Notes under the pieces: model-generated
Told to the model about the DNA's origin: nothing
Database searches by the model: none
Seen by the model: the letters and a program-made list of their open reading frames with translations, nothing else
Assembly: GCA_017468395.1 (NCBI GenBank)
Contig: JAFUIR010000020.1
Coordinates: 1-50,281 of the forward strand
Origin: Lachnospiraceae bacterium
GTDB taxonomy: Bacteria; Bacillota; Clostridia; Lachnospirales; Lachnospiraceae
Direction of reading: 5' to 3'
Length of the DNA stretch: 50,281 bases
Part shown: in pieces, positions 41,270 through 49,492 of the stretch
Position numbering within the stretch: the stretch's first letter is position 1
Layout: each line of letters starts with the position of its first letter
Program-made: the position numbers and the translations under genes

Positions 41270-43054
41270 TTATTTTAAGAAATCGTACTGGGACATATAA
41301 AGTTTGTAGTATTCACCTTTTTGAGCCATCAGTTCTTCGTGATTTCCTTTTTCCAAGATGTCACCTTTATCTACATACATGATACAGGTAGCGTTTTTGA
41401 TGGTGGATAAGCGGTGGGCAATGATAAAGGAAGTACGGCCTTCTAACAGGCGGTTTAGTCCTTTTTGAAGGATAATCTCTGTTTCGGTATCAATGCTGGA
41501 TGTGGCTTCATCCAAAATCAAAATCTTGGGGTCTGCAAGCAAGGCTCTGGCAAAGGAAATAAGTTGGCGTTGTCCGGCAGAAAGTCTGCTTCCGCGCTCA
41601 TTTACTTCCGTGTAGTATCCATTTTCCATTTCCATAATAAAGTCATGGGCACATACAACTTTTGCGGCATTGATGACGTCTTCATCGGAGGCTTCCATAT
41701 TTCCGTAGCGGATATTGTCCATGATGGTTCCGGCAAAGATGAAACTATCCTGCATCATAACGCCCATCTGGGTGCGCAGGGAGCGAAGAGTTACTTTGGA
41801 AATATCCACGCCGTCAATAAGAATTTGTCCGGAATCTACATTGTAGAAACGGCTGATTAAGTTGACAATGGTAGTCTTTCCGGCTCCCGTAGGACCTACA
41901 ATAGCGTAGGTATCGCCTTGTTTTGCGGTAAAGTTAATGCAGTCCAGTATTTTGGCGCCTTCCTCGTAACTGAAAGACACGTCTTTAAACTGTACTTCAC
42001 CGTGAATCGGAGGCATTTCGGTAGCGTCCGGTGCATCGGTTACGCGGACCGGTTCGTCGATGGTTTCAAAAATACGCTCCAAATAGGAAATGGCTGTCAG
42101 CAGGGAGTTATAAAAACTTGCCAGTGTATTAATGGGTGCCCAGAAACGGCCAATATAAGATGTAAAGGCAATGAGGATACCGGCTGTAAGGGGGGCATCC
42201 GGTGCCAGAATCCAGCGTACACCCAATACGTAAATAAAGCAGGTGGTGAGAGTCTGAATAACGTCAATGCTGGGCCATAAGGTAAAGTTAAACATAACCG
42301 CTTTCATCCATGCACTGCGGTAGTTAGTGCTCAATCGGTTGAAAATGCCTGTGTTTTCCCGTTCCCTTACAAAGGACTGGGTTACACGGATTCCGTTGAT
42401 GCTCTCGGCAATGTAGGCGTTTAGATTGGACTGCTTATTACTTTGAATCTGCCAGGCACGGCGCTGTTTCTTTTTGATAAATACAATAACTACTGCCAAA
42501 AGTGGCAGACCGCAAAGGCAAACAAGAGTCAGTTTCACATCACAAATCAGCATGAAGATAATGATGAAAAACAAGTTGCAAAGGTCGGTAAAAGTATTGA
42601 CAATACCGTTGCTGAGTAAGTCACTTAAACTGTTGACGTAGTTTACTACCCGGACCTGAATTTTGCCGTGAGGTCTGTCATCATAATAAGAAAAAGGCAG
42701 TTTTTGCAGGTGACCAAAAATGTCAGAACGCAGGTCGTGTACAATGTTTTGACCGATGACACTCATGGTACGGATTTTCAGGGCTAAGGATAACGCAGAG
42801 TACCCGGCAATAAGTGCGGTTAAAATACTGTAAATTGCAATGGTGCGCATATCTTTTTGGGGAATACACTCATCCATAATCTTTTGGAAGAAAATGGGAA
42901 TCACCATGGTCAGGGCGGAGGAGGAAAGCATCAGTATAATGATAAGAGCCATTTTTCCTTTGTAGGGAGATACATATCGTGCCAGACGTTTTAACTGCCC
43001 TATGTCAAAACTGTCTTCCAATACTTCATCTACATCGTAGCGGTTTCTTGCCAT
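41270..43054 (-). CDS. ABC exporter half, catalytically complete subunit
   Basis: A 594-residue fused membrane and ATPase subunit of a type IV (multidrug/lipid) exporter. Six helices lie in residues 35-320. The ATPase has Walker A GPTGAGKTT, signature LSAGQ, Walker B ILILDEATSS with the catalytic Glu, and H loop IIAHRLS. AAAGGAGG precedes the ATG, one base after the stop of the partner gene at 43056. All catalytic residues are standard, in contrast to the partner. Confidence 0.94.
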   Translation of the reverse strand: MARNRYDVDEVLEDSFDIGQLKRLARYVSPYKGKMALIIILMLSSSALTMVIPIFFQKIMDECIPQKDMRTIAIYSILTALIAGYSALSLALKIRTMSVIGQNIVHDLRSDIFGHLQKLPFSYYDDRPHGKIQVRVVNYVNSLSDLLSNGIVNTFTDLCNLFFIIIFMLICDVKLTLVCLCGLPLLAVVIVFIKKKQRRAWQIQSNKQSNLNAYIAESINGIRVTQSFVRERENTGIFNRLSTNYRSAWMKAVMFNFTLWPSIDVIQTLTTCFIYVLGVRWILAPDAPLTAGILIAFTSYIGRFWAPINTLASFYNSLLTAISYLERIFETIDEPVRVTDAPDATEMPPIHGEVQFKDVSFSYEEGAKILDCINFTAKQGDTYAIVGPTGAGKTTIVNLISRFYNVDSGQILIDGVDISKVTLRSLRTQMGVMMQDSFIFAGTIMDNIRYGNMEASDEDVINAAKVVCAHDFIMEMENGYYTEVNERGSRLSAGQRQLISFARALLADPKILILDEATSSIDTETEIILQKGLNRLLEGRTSFIIAHRLSTIKNATCIMYVDKGDILEKGNHEELMAQKGEYYKLYMSQYDFLK

Positions 43055-43055
43055 A

Positions 43056-44810
43056 TCAGTTACCTCCTTTCTTTTCTAAAATTTCTGCGGGAATTTCCCC
43101 ATACTGGCTGCGGAAAGTGCTTGCATAGTAGCCGTCTTGGGCCAGAAGGGATTCGTGTGTTCCGTGTTCAATAATTCTTCCATTGTCCAGTACCAAAATC
43201 AAATCGGCATCTTTAATAGAAGAGATGCGGTAGGCGATAATGAAGATGGTGCAGGAGGTATTGATTTGTTTTAACTGTTTTTGAATGTAACTTTCGGTTT
43301 CCATATCCACTGCGGAAGTGGTATCGTCCAAAATCAGGATGGATGGGTCTTTCAGCAGTGCGCGGGCCAAGGAAATACGCTGTTTCTGTCCGCCGGAAAG
43401 TCCCACGCCGCGTTCGCCCACAATGGTATCATAGCCCTCCGGCATTGCCATAATAAAGTGGTTGGCGTCTGCCATGATGGCGGCTTTTTTTACATCCTCA
43501 AAAGGACAATCGGGACGTCCGTAAGCAATATTGCCTTCGATGGTATCGGAGAAGAGGAATACATCCTGCATAGCCATACCGATATTGTCCCTCAGATTGT
43601 AAAGGTCCATATCTTTGACATTGATACCATCTACAAATACTTCGCCGGAAGTGGTGTCGTAGAAACGGCACAGCAGATTCATAATGGTAGATTTGCCGGA
43701 ACCGGTGGAGCCGATAATGCCTACGGTCTGACCGGGCTCAACCTTAAAGTTAATATCCATGACAATGTCCTCATCGTCTGCACGGTATGAAACATCTTTA
43801 AATTCCACAGCACCTTCCAGCCGCTTTTTGATAACGCCGGACTGTGGAGTTTTTACGTTAGGCTCTTCCATGTAGGTATTGTAAATTTTTTCCACAGAAG
43901 TAATAAAGTTTCCTACATCGTTTACCAGCCAGCCGGCCTGACGTAACGGGTTATTTAAAAGCCAAAGATAACCGTTTACGGTAACTAAGTTACCCATGGT
44001 AATTTCGCCGGAGATGACAAGGTAACCGCCGTAGAGCATGAGAACCACATTCAGGGCATAAGATAAAATTTCAAAAATGGGAACAAATTTCATCCATATT
44101 TTGGAGGCGGAAATTTGAGCCGCACGGTATGCAGCATTTTCCTTATTAAATTTTTCGATTTCAAAATCTTCTTTGGCAAAGGCCTTTACCACGCGGTTTC
44201 CGCTGACGTTTTCCTGAACAAAGGCATTGAGGGAGGAGAAACATTCACGGTTTCTGCGAAAGGCAGGTTTTACCTTTTTGGACTGCATGTAGGTGGCCAA
44301 AGCGGTAAAGGGCAATACAGCCAGCATGCACAGTGCCAGTTTAACATTGACGGTAAATATCATAATCAGTGCAAACATAAAACTGAGAATCTGCTGGTAT
44401 ACCATGTAAATAACGTAAGCCACGAAGTGACGGATGGCATCCATATCACCGGTTTGTCGGCTCATCAAATCACCGGTACGTTTTTTATTATAAAAGGCAA
44501 AGTCTTCTTCCAAAAGTTTGCGGTAAACTTTGTCACGCATATCGTAGAGTACGCCCTGGGATGCCTTTTCAAAAGCAATCTGATATAAAAAACGAAGCAC
44601 GCCAATGACTGCAGTAACTATGAAGAGACAGATTACCAGGGGAATCAGTTTTTCGGTGGCTCCCTTTTCAATAACATCGTCTATAATCATACCGGAAATC
44701 TGGGGATTCACTACATAAAGTGCCGAGATGGCAGTGGTCATAATGAGCCCCACAATCATGTAAAACCGGTATTTTTTTAAAAAGGAATAAAACCATTTCA
44801 TCGGAGTCAT
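43056..44810 (-). CDS. ABC exporter half, degenerate ATPase subunit
   Basis: A 584-residue fused exporter subunit. Start 44810 (MTPMKWFYSF) is chosen because AAAGGACAGG lies just upstream, while no ribosome binding site precedes the ATG at 44831. Six helices are followed by an ATPase with Walker A GSTGSGKST and signature LSGGQ. Walker B reads ILILDDTTSA with Asp in place of the catalytic Glu, and the H loop reads IIAYRIS with Tyr in place of His. These are the changes known from one half of heterodimeric exporters such as TM287/288 and BmrCD, so this pair forms a heterodimer with one active ATP site. It is the first gene of the two, divergent from an AraC-type regulator. Confidence 0.93.
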   Translation of the reverse strand: MTPMKWFYSFLKKYRFYMIVGLIMTTAISALYVVNPQISGMIIDDVIEKGATEKLIPLVICLFIVTAVIGVLRFLYQIAFEKASQGVLYDMRDKVYRKLLEEDFAFYNKKRTGDLMSRQTGDMDAIRHFVAYVIYMVYQQILSFMFALIMIFTVNVKLALCMLAVLPFTALATYMQSKKVKPAFRRNRECFSSLNAFVQENVSGNRVVKAFAKEDFEIEKFNKENAAYRAAQISASKIWMKFVPIFEILSYALNVVLMLYGGYLVISGEITMGNLVTVNGYLWLLNNPLRQAGWLVNDVGNFITSVEKIYNTYMEEPNVKTPQSGVIKKRLEGAVEFKDVSYRADDEDIVMDINFKVEPGQTVGIIGSTGSGKSTIMNLLCRFYDTTSGEVFVDGINVKDMDLYNLRDNIGMAMQDVFLFSDTIEGNIAYGRPDCPFEDVKKAAIMADANHFIMAMPEGYDTIVGERGVGLSGGQKQRISLARALLKDPSILILDDTTSAVDMETESYIQKQLKQINTSCTIFIIAYRISSIKDADLILVLDNGRIIEHGTHESLLAQDGYYASTFRSQYGEIPAEILEKKGGN

Positions 44811-44929
44811 TTCAGTTACCTGTCCTTTCATTTTGCTCTGGTCTTAATTTGCCTTAATAGTAATATTGTACTAGTAAAAAAGAAATGTAGTATCTTGCAA
44901 GTTTCATGTATGATTTTGTAAAAAATGGT

Positions 44930-44958
44930 TTTACTTTTATAGGCGGACAATATACAAT
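44930..44958 (+). promoter_or_regulatory. Promoter of the AraC-type regulator
   Basis: TTTACT (44930-44935), 17 bases, TACAAT (44953-44958), with about 80 bases of leader before 45042. The minus-strand exporter promoter in this spacer is not clear. Confidence 0.5.
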
Positions 44959-45041
44959 GAAAAAGGTAGAAAATGCTATTTTAATTGATTGAAAACGGAT
45001 AAAAAACCGCAGTAGATTGACAGTGGAGGACGAAAGACAAC

Positions 45042-45881
45042 ATGGAAAATAAAAACATGAATATTGAAGAACTGAATCCGACTTTTTTGTTCACATGGAC
45101 CGGAAAGCGAACTGCGGATGAAAAAAATTATCATAGTCACGATTATCCGGAACTGGCCTATATTTTGTCCGGCAAAGGAAAGTACCGTATCGACGATGTG
45201 GTATATGATGTGGCGGAGGGAGATTTACTGATTCTAAATCCCGGCACCAAGCATCAGGCTATTTTTTGTGATGGGGAAAATCCTACAACGGAGTTTTTTG
45301 TGGGATTTACAGATGTGAAAATAGGTGATTACGAGCCCAATGAAATCCCCAGACCGGGTGGTCAGGCGGTTTTTCATACCAAAGGGGATCTTCGCCAGAA
45401 GTTGTTTAAAATCTGCGCCTCTATGGGAGCGGAGAATGCGGTTTTACGGCAGGGTCGTTATTTTATGTTAAAGTCCTACCTCATGCAGATGATTCTTTTG
45501 ATTGTCAGGGAACAGACAGAGCCGGTGGAGGTCAAAACCGGTTATTCCTTTGAATCGGTCAATAAAAAATATGTAGTGGAACAAATCGTCAGTTATTTTG
45601 AAGACCACTACGCAGAGAAGATTTCATTGGACCAAATTGCAGAAAATATGTATTTGAGTCCCTTTTATATTTCTAAGATATTTAAATCGGAAACGGGAGA
45701 TGCGCCCATCAGACATTTGATTAACATCCGTCTGGAAAAAGCCAAGGAACTTTTGGAGAAAGGCTGGGGCGGCAGTATTCAGGAAGTGGCTGCAGAGGTC
45801 GGCTATGATGATGCCTACCATTTCAGCAAACTGTTCAAAAAGCGCTATGGCATGTCACCCTCCCAGGTGAAGAAGGGGTAG
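45042..45881 (+). CDS. AraC-family transcriptional regulator with cupin domain
   Basis: A 279-residue regulator. The N-terminal cupin (residues 25-110) shows HSHDYPELAYILSGKGKYRIDD and EGDLLILNPGTKHQ, an effector-binding barrel. The C-terminal pair of HTH motifs (about 180-279) shows ISLDQIAENMYLSPFYISKIFKSETG and SIQEVAAEVGYDDAYHFSKLFKKRYGMSPSQ. TGGAGGACG precedes the ATG. It is divergent from the heterodimeric ABC exporter and is a candidate for its control. The effector is unknown. Confidence 0.93.
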   Translation: MENKNMNIEELNPTFLFTWTGKRTADEKNYHSHDYPELAYILSGKGKYRIDDVVYDVAEGDLLILNPGTKHQAIFCDGENPTTEFFVGFTDVKIGDYEPNEIPRPGGQAVFHTKGDLRQKLFKICASMGAENAVLRQGRYFMLKSYLMQMILLIVREQTEPVEVKTGYSFESVNKKYVVEQIVSYFEDHYAEKISLDQIAENMYLSPFYISKIFKSETGDAPIRHLINIRLEKAKELLEKGWGGSIQEVAAEVGYDDAYHFSKLFKKRYGMSPSQVKKG

Positions 45882-45935
45882 AGCCGGCGCTCCCACTGGA
45901 CGGGGAAAGTGAATTTTGGGAACGGAGAAGTTAAT

Positions 45936-46376
45936 ATGCAGATTGAAGTAATGAGTATAGAAGATATTGATTTAGTTATTCCATTTTATATAGATTATTA
46001 TAATAATTATGAGGATTGTTGTTGGACCGAATCAACAGCAAAAAAGAGAATTCACCAAGTACTGACAATAGAAGATTCATATTCGCTAATTATGAAAGAT
46101 GATAATGACATAGTGTGCGGTTTTGTTATGGGATATTTCAAACAATATGATGATATATTAGGTTACATGCTAGAAGAGATTCTTATAGCCTATAAATATC
46201 AGAATAAAGGCTTAGGAAGCAGGCTTCTTTCTGCACTTGAAACTAAAGTCAAAGAAGTCGGTGCTTCTTGTATCGAACTTCAAGCGGTTAATGATAAAAT
46301 GCACGATAGATATTATGGAAAAGGTGGGTATTCTGATGCCAAAAACTTTGTTATGAAAGTAAAGTGGCTTGAATGA
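45936..46376 (+). CDS. GNAT-family N-acetyltransferase
   Basis: A 146-residue acetyl-CoA dependent transferase. Start 45936 (MQIEVMSIED) follows ACGGAGAAG. The acetyl-CoA loop is YKYQNKGLGSRLLSALE, preceded by the strand EEILIAYKY and followed by CIELQAVND and HDRYYGKGGY. Substrate unknown. Base composition is visibly more AT-rich than in the preceding genes, which suggests an acquired block from here to about 47,960. Its stop overlaps the acetyltransferase relic that follows. Confidence 0.88.
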   Translation: MQIEVMSIEDIDLVIPFYIDYYNNYEDCCWTESTAKKRIHQVLTIEDSYSLIMKDDNDIVCGFVMGYFKQYDDILGYMLEEILIAYKYQNKGLGSRLLSALETKVKEVGASCIELQAVNDKMHDRYYGKGGYSDAKNFVMKVKWLE

Positions 46377-46665
46377 TAATCCCAATATATAGGTGTGAGA
46401 ATGGATATAATAGAAACGATGGCGAGATTACAAAATTATTTGTAGAACCAGCACTTCAAGGCAACTCCATTGGTTCTACTCTTTTGAAATATGCTATTGA
46501 TAAGCATGATGTAAACACATTGTGGGTATTGGGCAAGAATGTCCGTGCCATTCGCGTTTATGAACGACACGGTTTTAAATTACAACAGACAAGAAACTTG
46601 AAGAAGATATAACGGAATATTTGATTCGTTTAGAACGCAAAATTCCAACCGGTCTATTTTTATAA
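46373..46665 (+). pseudogene. GNAT acetyltransferase relic (N-terminal loss and frameshift)
   Basis: The frame from 46373 encodes a C-terminal GNAT half: EITKLFVEPALQGNSIGSTLLKYAI, the acetyl-CoA loop, then WVLGKNVRAIRVYERHGFKL. The N-terminal strands are absent. After GFKLQQ the frame runs to a stop at 46610-46612, while the +2 frame from 46588 continues DKKLEEDITEYLIRLERK to a stop at 46663-46665, as expected for an intact family member. So one frameshift near 46585 and an N-terminal truncation make this a relic. The product, if made, would lack a complete active site. Confidence 0.75.
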
Positions 46666-46692
46666 GAAAGAGAATTTTATGGAGGATATATA

Positions 46693-47265
46693 TTGGAGAA
46701 TTATGATGTAATTGACTTAATTAAAAATAAATATCTAAGTAATCATAAGGAAAATACTTTAAGGCATGTGGAAGATGTGGCAGATACAGCAGTTTGGTTG
46801 GCAAAATTATATAATCTGGATATTGAAAAGGTAAAACTTGCCGCATTGCTTCATGATATTAGTGCAATAATGACTCCGCAAGAAATGTATAAGTTTGCGA
46901 CAGCGCGTGGTTTGAAAATAGATGCTGCAGAAGAAAAATATCACTTTCTATTACACCAAAGAATTTCGAAAATAATTGCGCAAGAAGATTTTGATATTAG
47001 TGATTCGGATATTCTGGATGCAATTGAGTGCCACACAACTTTAAAGAAAAATGCAAGTATATACGATAAGGTTATATTTATTGCGGATAAAATTTCTTGG
47101 GATCAAAAAGGTGTACCACCATATTATGATTTTTTGAAAAGTAAGGTAGTGGAATCATTAGATGAAGCTTGTTGCTTTTATATAAAGTATCAATTTGATA
47201 ACAATTTGTTGTTAATGCCTCATCAGTGGATAATAGAGGCTTATGAAGATTTGAGGAATGCTTAA
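46693..47265 (+). CDS. HD-domain hydrolase, YqeK-like (TTG start)
   Basis: A 190-residue HD phosphohydrolase. Family residues are all visible: His25 in LRHVEDVADTAVWLA, His54-Asp55 in LAALLHDIS, His84/His88, His114 in IECHTT and Asp132 in FIADKIS. This matches YqeK, which splits diadenosine tetraphosphate symmetrically to ADP. Start is TTG 46693 with GGAGG seven bases before. YqeK is normally encoded beside nadD; here it is alone among acetyltransferase genes in AT-rich DNA, so this may be a second, acquired copy. The role is assigned from sequence only. Confidence 0.85.
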   Translation: MENYDVIDLIKNKYLSNHKENTLRHVEDVADTAVWLAKLYNLDIEKVKLAALLHDISAIMTPQEMYKFATARGLKIDAAEEKYHFLLHQRISKIIAQEDFDISDSDILDAIECHTTLKKNASIYDKVIFIADKISWDQKGVPPYYDFLKSKVVESLDEACCFYIKYQFDNNLLLMPHQWIIEAYEDLRNA

Positions 47266-47341
47266 AAAAATCTAACTGACCAATCCCAATTGTTAGAGGT
47301 TGTAAACCTTGAATTTTTAGAACTAATTTGGCTTGGATAAT

Positions 47342-47457
47342 CAGTCGGGAGTGAGTTGAGTTCCGACTGAAATGGGAAAAACAGCAGATTAGTCTGGAAA
47401 AAACAAGGTTGAATCCCGACCGGAATGGAAAAAATCAGAGGATTAGTCGGAAAAGAA
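47342..47457. repeat. Two-copy imperfect direct repeat with hairpin
   Basis: Copies at 47355-47407 and 47408-47457 share GTTGA, CCGAC, GAAATGG or GGAATGG, CAG and GATTAGTC in the same order, with a 53-base period. CAGTCGG (47342-47348) pairs with CCGACTG (47363-47369). This is the spacer between the YqeK-like gene and the next acetyltransferase. Nothing else is seen in 47266-47516. Confidence 0.55.
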
Positions 47458-47516
47458 GAATTTCTCGCAAACCGGACACCATAAATCCCGATTTGTATAA
47501 ATATCGGAGGAACATT

Positions 47517-47963
47517 ATGATTATCAGAAAAGCCAAAAGTACAGATGCAATTGATTTAAAAGAATTATACTTTAATTATTTGACACATTTTCCGCCGAAA
47601 GAAGAACAAGATATGAATTTGTGGGAAAATCTTTTGGATAAGTTTGAGAAAGATGAAAATATGCATTTGTTAGTGGCAGAAGAAGATGGAAAAGTTGTTT
47701 CAACCGTGCAAATGGCGATAGTTGAAAGTTTAACGCATAATGTCAGACCCTTCGCAGTTATAGAAAACGTTGTAACGCATACAGATTATAGAAATAAAGG
47801 TTATGCATCGGCGTTGTTGGAGAGAGCATCAGAAATTGCTAAAGAGCACAGATGTTATAAAGTTTTTCTTGAAACCGGTTCCAATAAAGAGAGCACATTG
47901 AATTTTTATAAAAATAATGGTTTTGCAATAGATGAAAAACATTCCTGTTTGAAACGTTTATAA
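47517..47963 (+). CDS. GNAT-family N-acetyltransferase
   Basis: A 148-residue GNAT protein. Start 47517 (MIIRKAKSTDA) follows CGGAGGAAC. The pattern is complete: VAEEDGKVVSTVQMAIV, AVIENVVTHTDYRNKGYASALLERASEIAKEHRCYKVFLETG and a C-terminal FYKNNGF. Substrate unknown. It is AT-rich like its neighbours to the left. Confidence 0.9.
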   Translation: MIIRKAKSTDAIDLKELYFNYLTHFPPKEEQDMNLWENLLDKFEKDENMHLLVAEEDGKVVSTVQMAIVESLTHNVRPFAVIENVVTHTDYRNKGYASALLERASEIAKEHRCYKVFLETGSNKESTLNFYKNNGFAIDEKHSCLKRL

Positions 47964-48035
47964 GCCCTAGTTTTACACCGGATTTTAACTGGTCAGAGCA
48001 AGGAGTGGAATCAAGAATAATCGGGAGGTAATCAG

Positions 48036-48512
48036 ATGAGTTTGACAATCAGGCGTGCAGTGGCGAAGGACATAGGCAGAATTAACGAACTGCTGTTTCA
48101 GGTGTTGGAAGTGCACCATCAGGGAAGACCGGATTTGTTTAAGGGTAATGTAAAAAAGTATACAGATGAAGAACTTTTGGAGATATTGACAGACGACAAA
48201 AGACCGGTATTTGTGGCGGAGGATGCCGGCGGCATAGTGCAAGGCTATGCTTTTTGTGTGTTCATACAGCATATAAACAATAATATCCTGACCGACATCA
48301 AAACCCTTTACATAGATGATTTGTGCGTGGACGAGAACACCCGTGGGCAAAAAGTGGGAAAGAACTTGTATGAATTTGTGCTGGATTTTGCCCGTAGTAG
48401 CGGATGTTATAATGTGACTTTAAATGTCTGGTCCTGCAATGAGTCTGCCATGAAGTTTTATGAAAAATGCGGACTGGTGCCTCAAAAAGTGGGCATGGAA
48501 GTGATTTTGTAG
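48036..48512 (+). CDS. GNAT-family N-acetyltransferase
   Basis: A 158-residue GNAT protein with IRRAVAKDIGRINELL at the start, FVAEDAGGIVQGYAFC, the strand LYIDDLCVDENTRGQKVGKNLYEFVLDFA containing the acetyl-CoA loop, and MKFYEKCGL at the end. TCGGGAGG precedes the ATG. Composition is closer to the core genes than that of the acetyltransferases before it, so it may be an older resident. Substrate unknown. Confidence 0.9.
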   Translation: MSLTIRRAVAKDIGRINELLFQVLEVHHQGRPDLFKGNVKKYTDEELLEILTDDKRPVFVAEDAGGIVQGYAFCVFIQHINNNILTDIKTLYIDDLCVDENTRGQKVGKNLYEFVLDFARSSGCYNVTLNVWSCNESAMKFYEKCGLVPQKVGMEVIL

Positions 48513-48575
48513 TTGGTAATTGGATAGTCGGCAAACTGTAAGTTGGCGGCGTTTGGATACGAAAAGGAGAGGGTT

Positions 48576-49265
48576 ATGGCATCGTGGATGGTACACCTTC
48601 GGGTGGCAGAGGGACTTCTGCAAAAGATGGAAGACTTAAGCGAGACAGAGTTTATTGTGGGAAATATTGCTCCGGACAGCGGAGTGCCTAACGAAGATTG
48701 GTCGGTTTTTACTCCCAGTTCCGAACTTTCCCATTACAGCCATAGGGACGAAAAAGGCATAAAAGTGATAGATATAGGAAAATATGCAGACTCTTATTTG
48801 AAAAAAGAACAATGTGAAAGTTATGATAAAAAGCAACTTTCTTTTTATTTGGGTTACTATGATCATTTGATGACGGATATTTTGTGGACTACGTATGTTG
48901 TCACGCCTTTGACCCAGAGAGATTGGGAGGCGTATAGTCAAGACCAGATGGCAGCAGTCTGGAAATGGAAAAAAGATTGGTACGATTTAGACTTTTTGTA
49001 TTTGCAAAAACACCCGGATTTTCATGCATTTGACGTGTACGAGGGAGCGGTAGGTTTTCGGAATACCTTTTTGGACTATTTTGCAGTGGATGCCTTTGAC
49101 AATCGCAGGCAGTATATCACCGGATTTTACCGGGGAGGCAGGGAAAATCTGGATAGAGAATATCCCTGGCTGACAGAAGCACAGATGGACAGTTTTGTGG
49201 AACTTGCGGTGGAAAAGATTTGGGAGATAAATACGGGATTACTTGCCGGAAAATCAAAACTTTAG
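48576..49265 (+). CDS. Zinc-dependent phospholipase C-like protein
   Basis: A 229-residue protein. Start 48576 (MASWMVHLRVAEGLL) follows AAGGAGAGGG. Seen: the N-terminal Trp-Met-x-His, FIVGNIAPDSGVPN, then HYSH, LGYYDHLMTDILW and the Asp/His residues that in zinc-dependent phospholipase C enzymes bind a zinc cluster. It lacks a signal peptide, so an intracellular hydrolase is more likely than a secreted toxin. Such proteins are common in Lachnospiraceae, and I know of no tested role. It follows the acetyltransferase by 63 bases. Confidence 0.75.
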   Translation: MASWMVHLRVAEGLLQKMEDLSETEFIVGNIAPDSGVPNEDWSVFTPSSELSHYSHRDEKGIKVIDIGKYADSYLKKEQCESYDKKQLSFYLGYYDHLMTDILWTTYVVTPLTQRDWEAYSQDQMAAVWKWKKDWYDLDFLYLQKHPDFHAFDVYEGAVGFRNTFLDYFAVDAFDNRRQYITGFYRGGRENLDREYPWLTEAQMDSFVELAVEKIWEINTGLLAGKSKL

Positions 49266-49301
49266 AAAACGGAAAAGAATATAAAAATCAATCAAAAAGT
49301 G

Positions 49302-49333
49302 TTGACAAAAGAATGAAACTGAGATAATATAAT
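49302..49333 (+). promoter_or_regulatory. Promoter of the second Rpn gene
   Basis: TTGACA (49302-49307), 17 bases, TAATAT (49325-49330), or a 20-base spacer to TATAAT (49328-49333). The leader is about 155 bases. Confidence 0.75.
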
Positions 49334-49359
49334 TATCATCTAAGAGATTCTAAATTAAC

Positions 49360-49436
49360 GTGCAATCGCACATTCTGGCAAACTCTGCCGTAGAACTCAA
49401 GGAAATATACGGCAGGAATAGGGAAACAGAGTGTGC
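49360..49436 (+). other. Structured 5' leader of the second Rpn gene
   Basis: GCACATTCTG (49368-49377) pairs with CAGAGTGTGC (49427-49436), 10 bp with one G-T pair, and encloses CTGCCGTA (49385-49392) with TACGGCAG (49408-49415), a perfect 8 bp. The GCAC at 49368-49371 can instead pair with GTGC at 49360-49363, giving two exclusive folds. No riboswitch class I know fits. Confidence 0.55.
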
Positions 49437-49492
49437 GGCTGCAATAGTGCTTTTTCTGCTATTTTTGCCTCAAATCAGACGGAGGATAACTT

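Noticed and set aside
47342-47457. Repeat region as a CRISPR array
   Set aside because: Only two diverged copies, no spacers and no cas genes.
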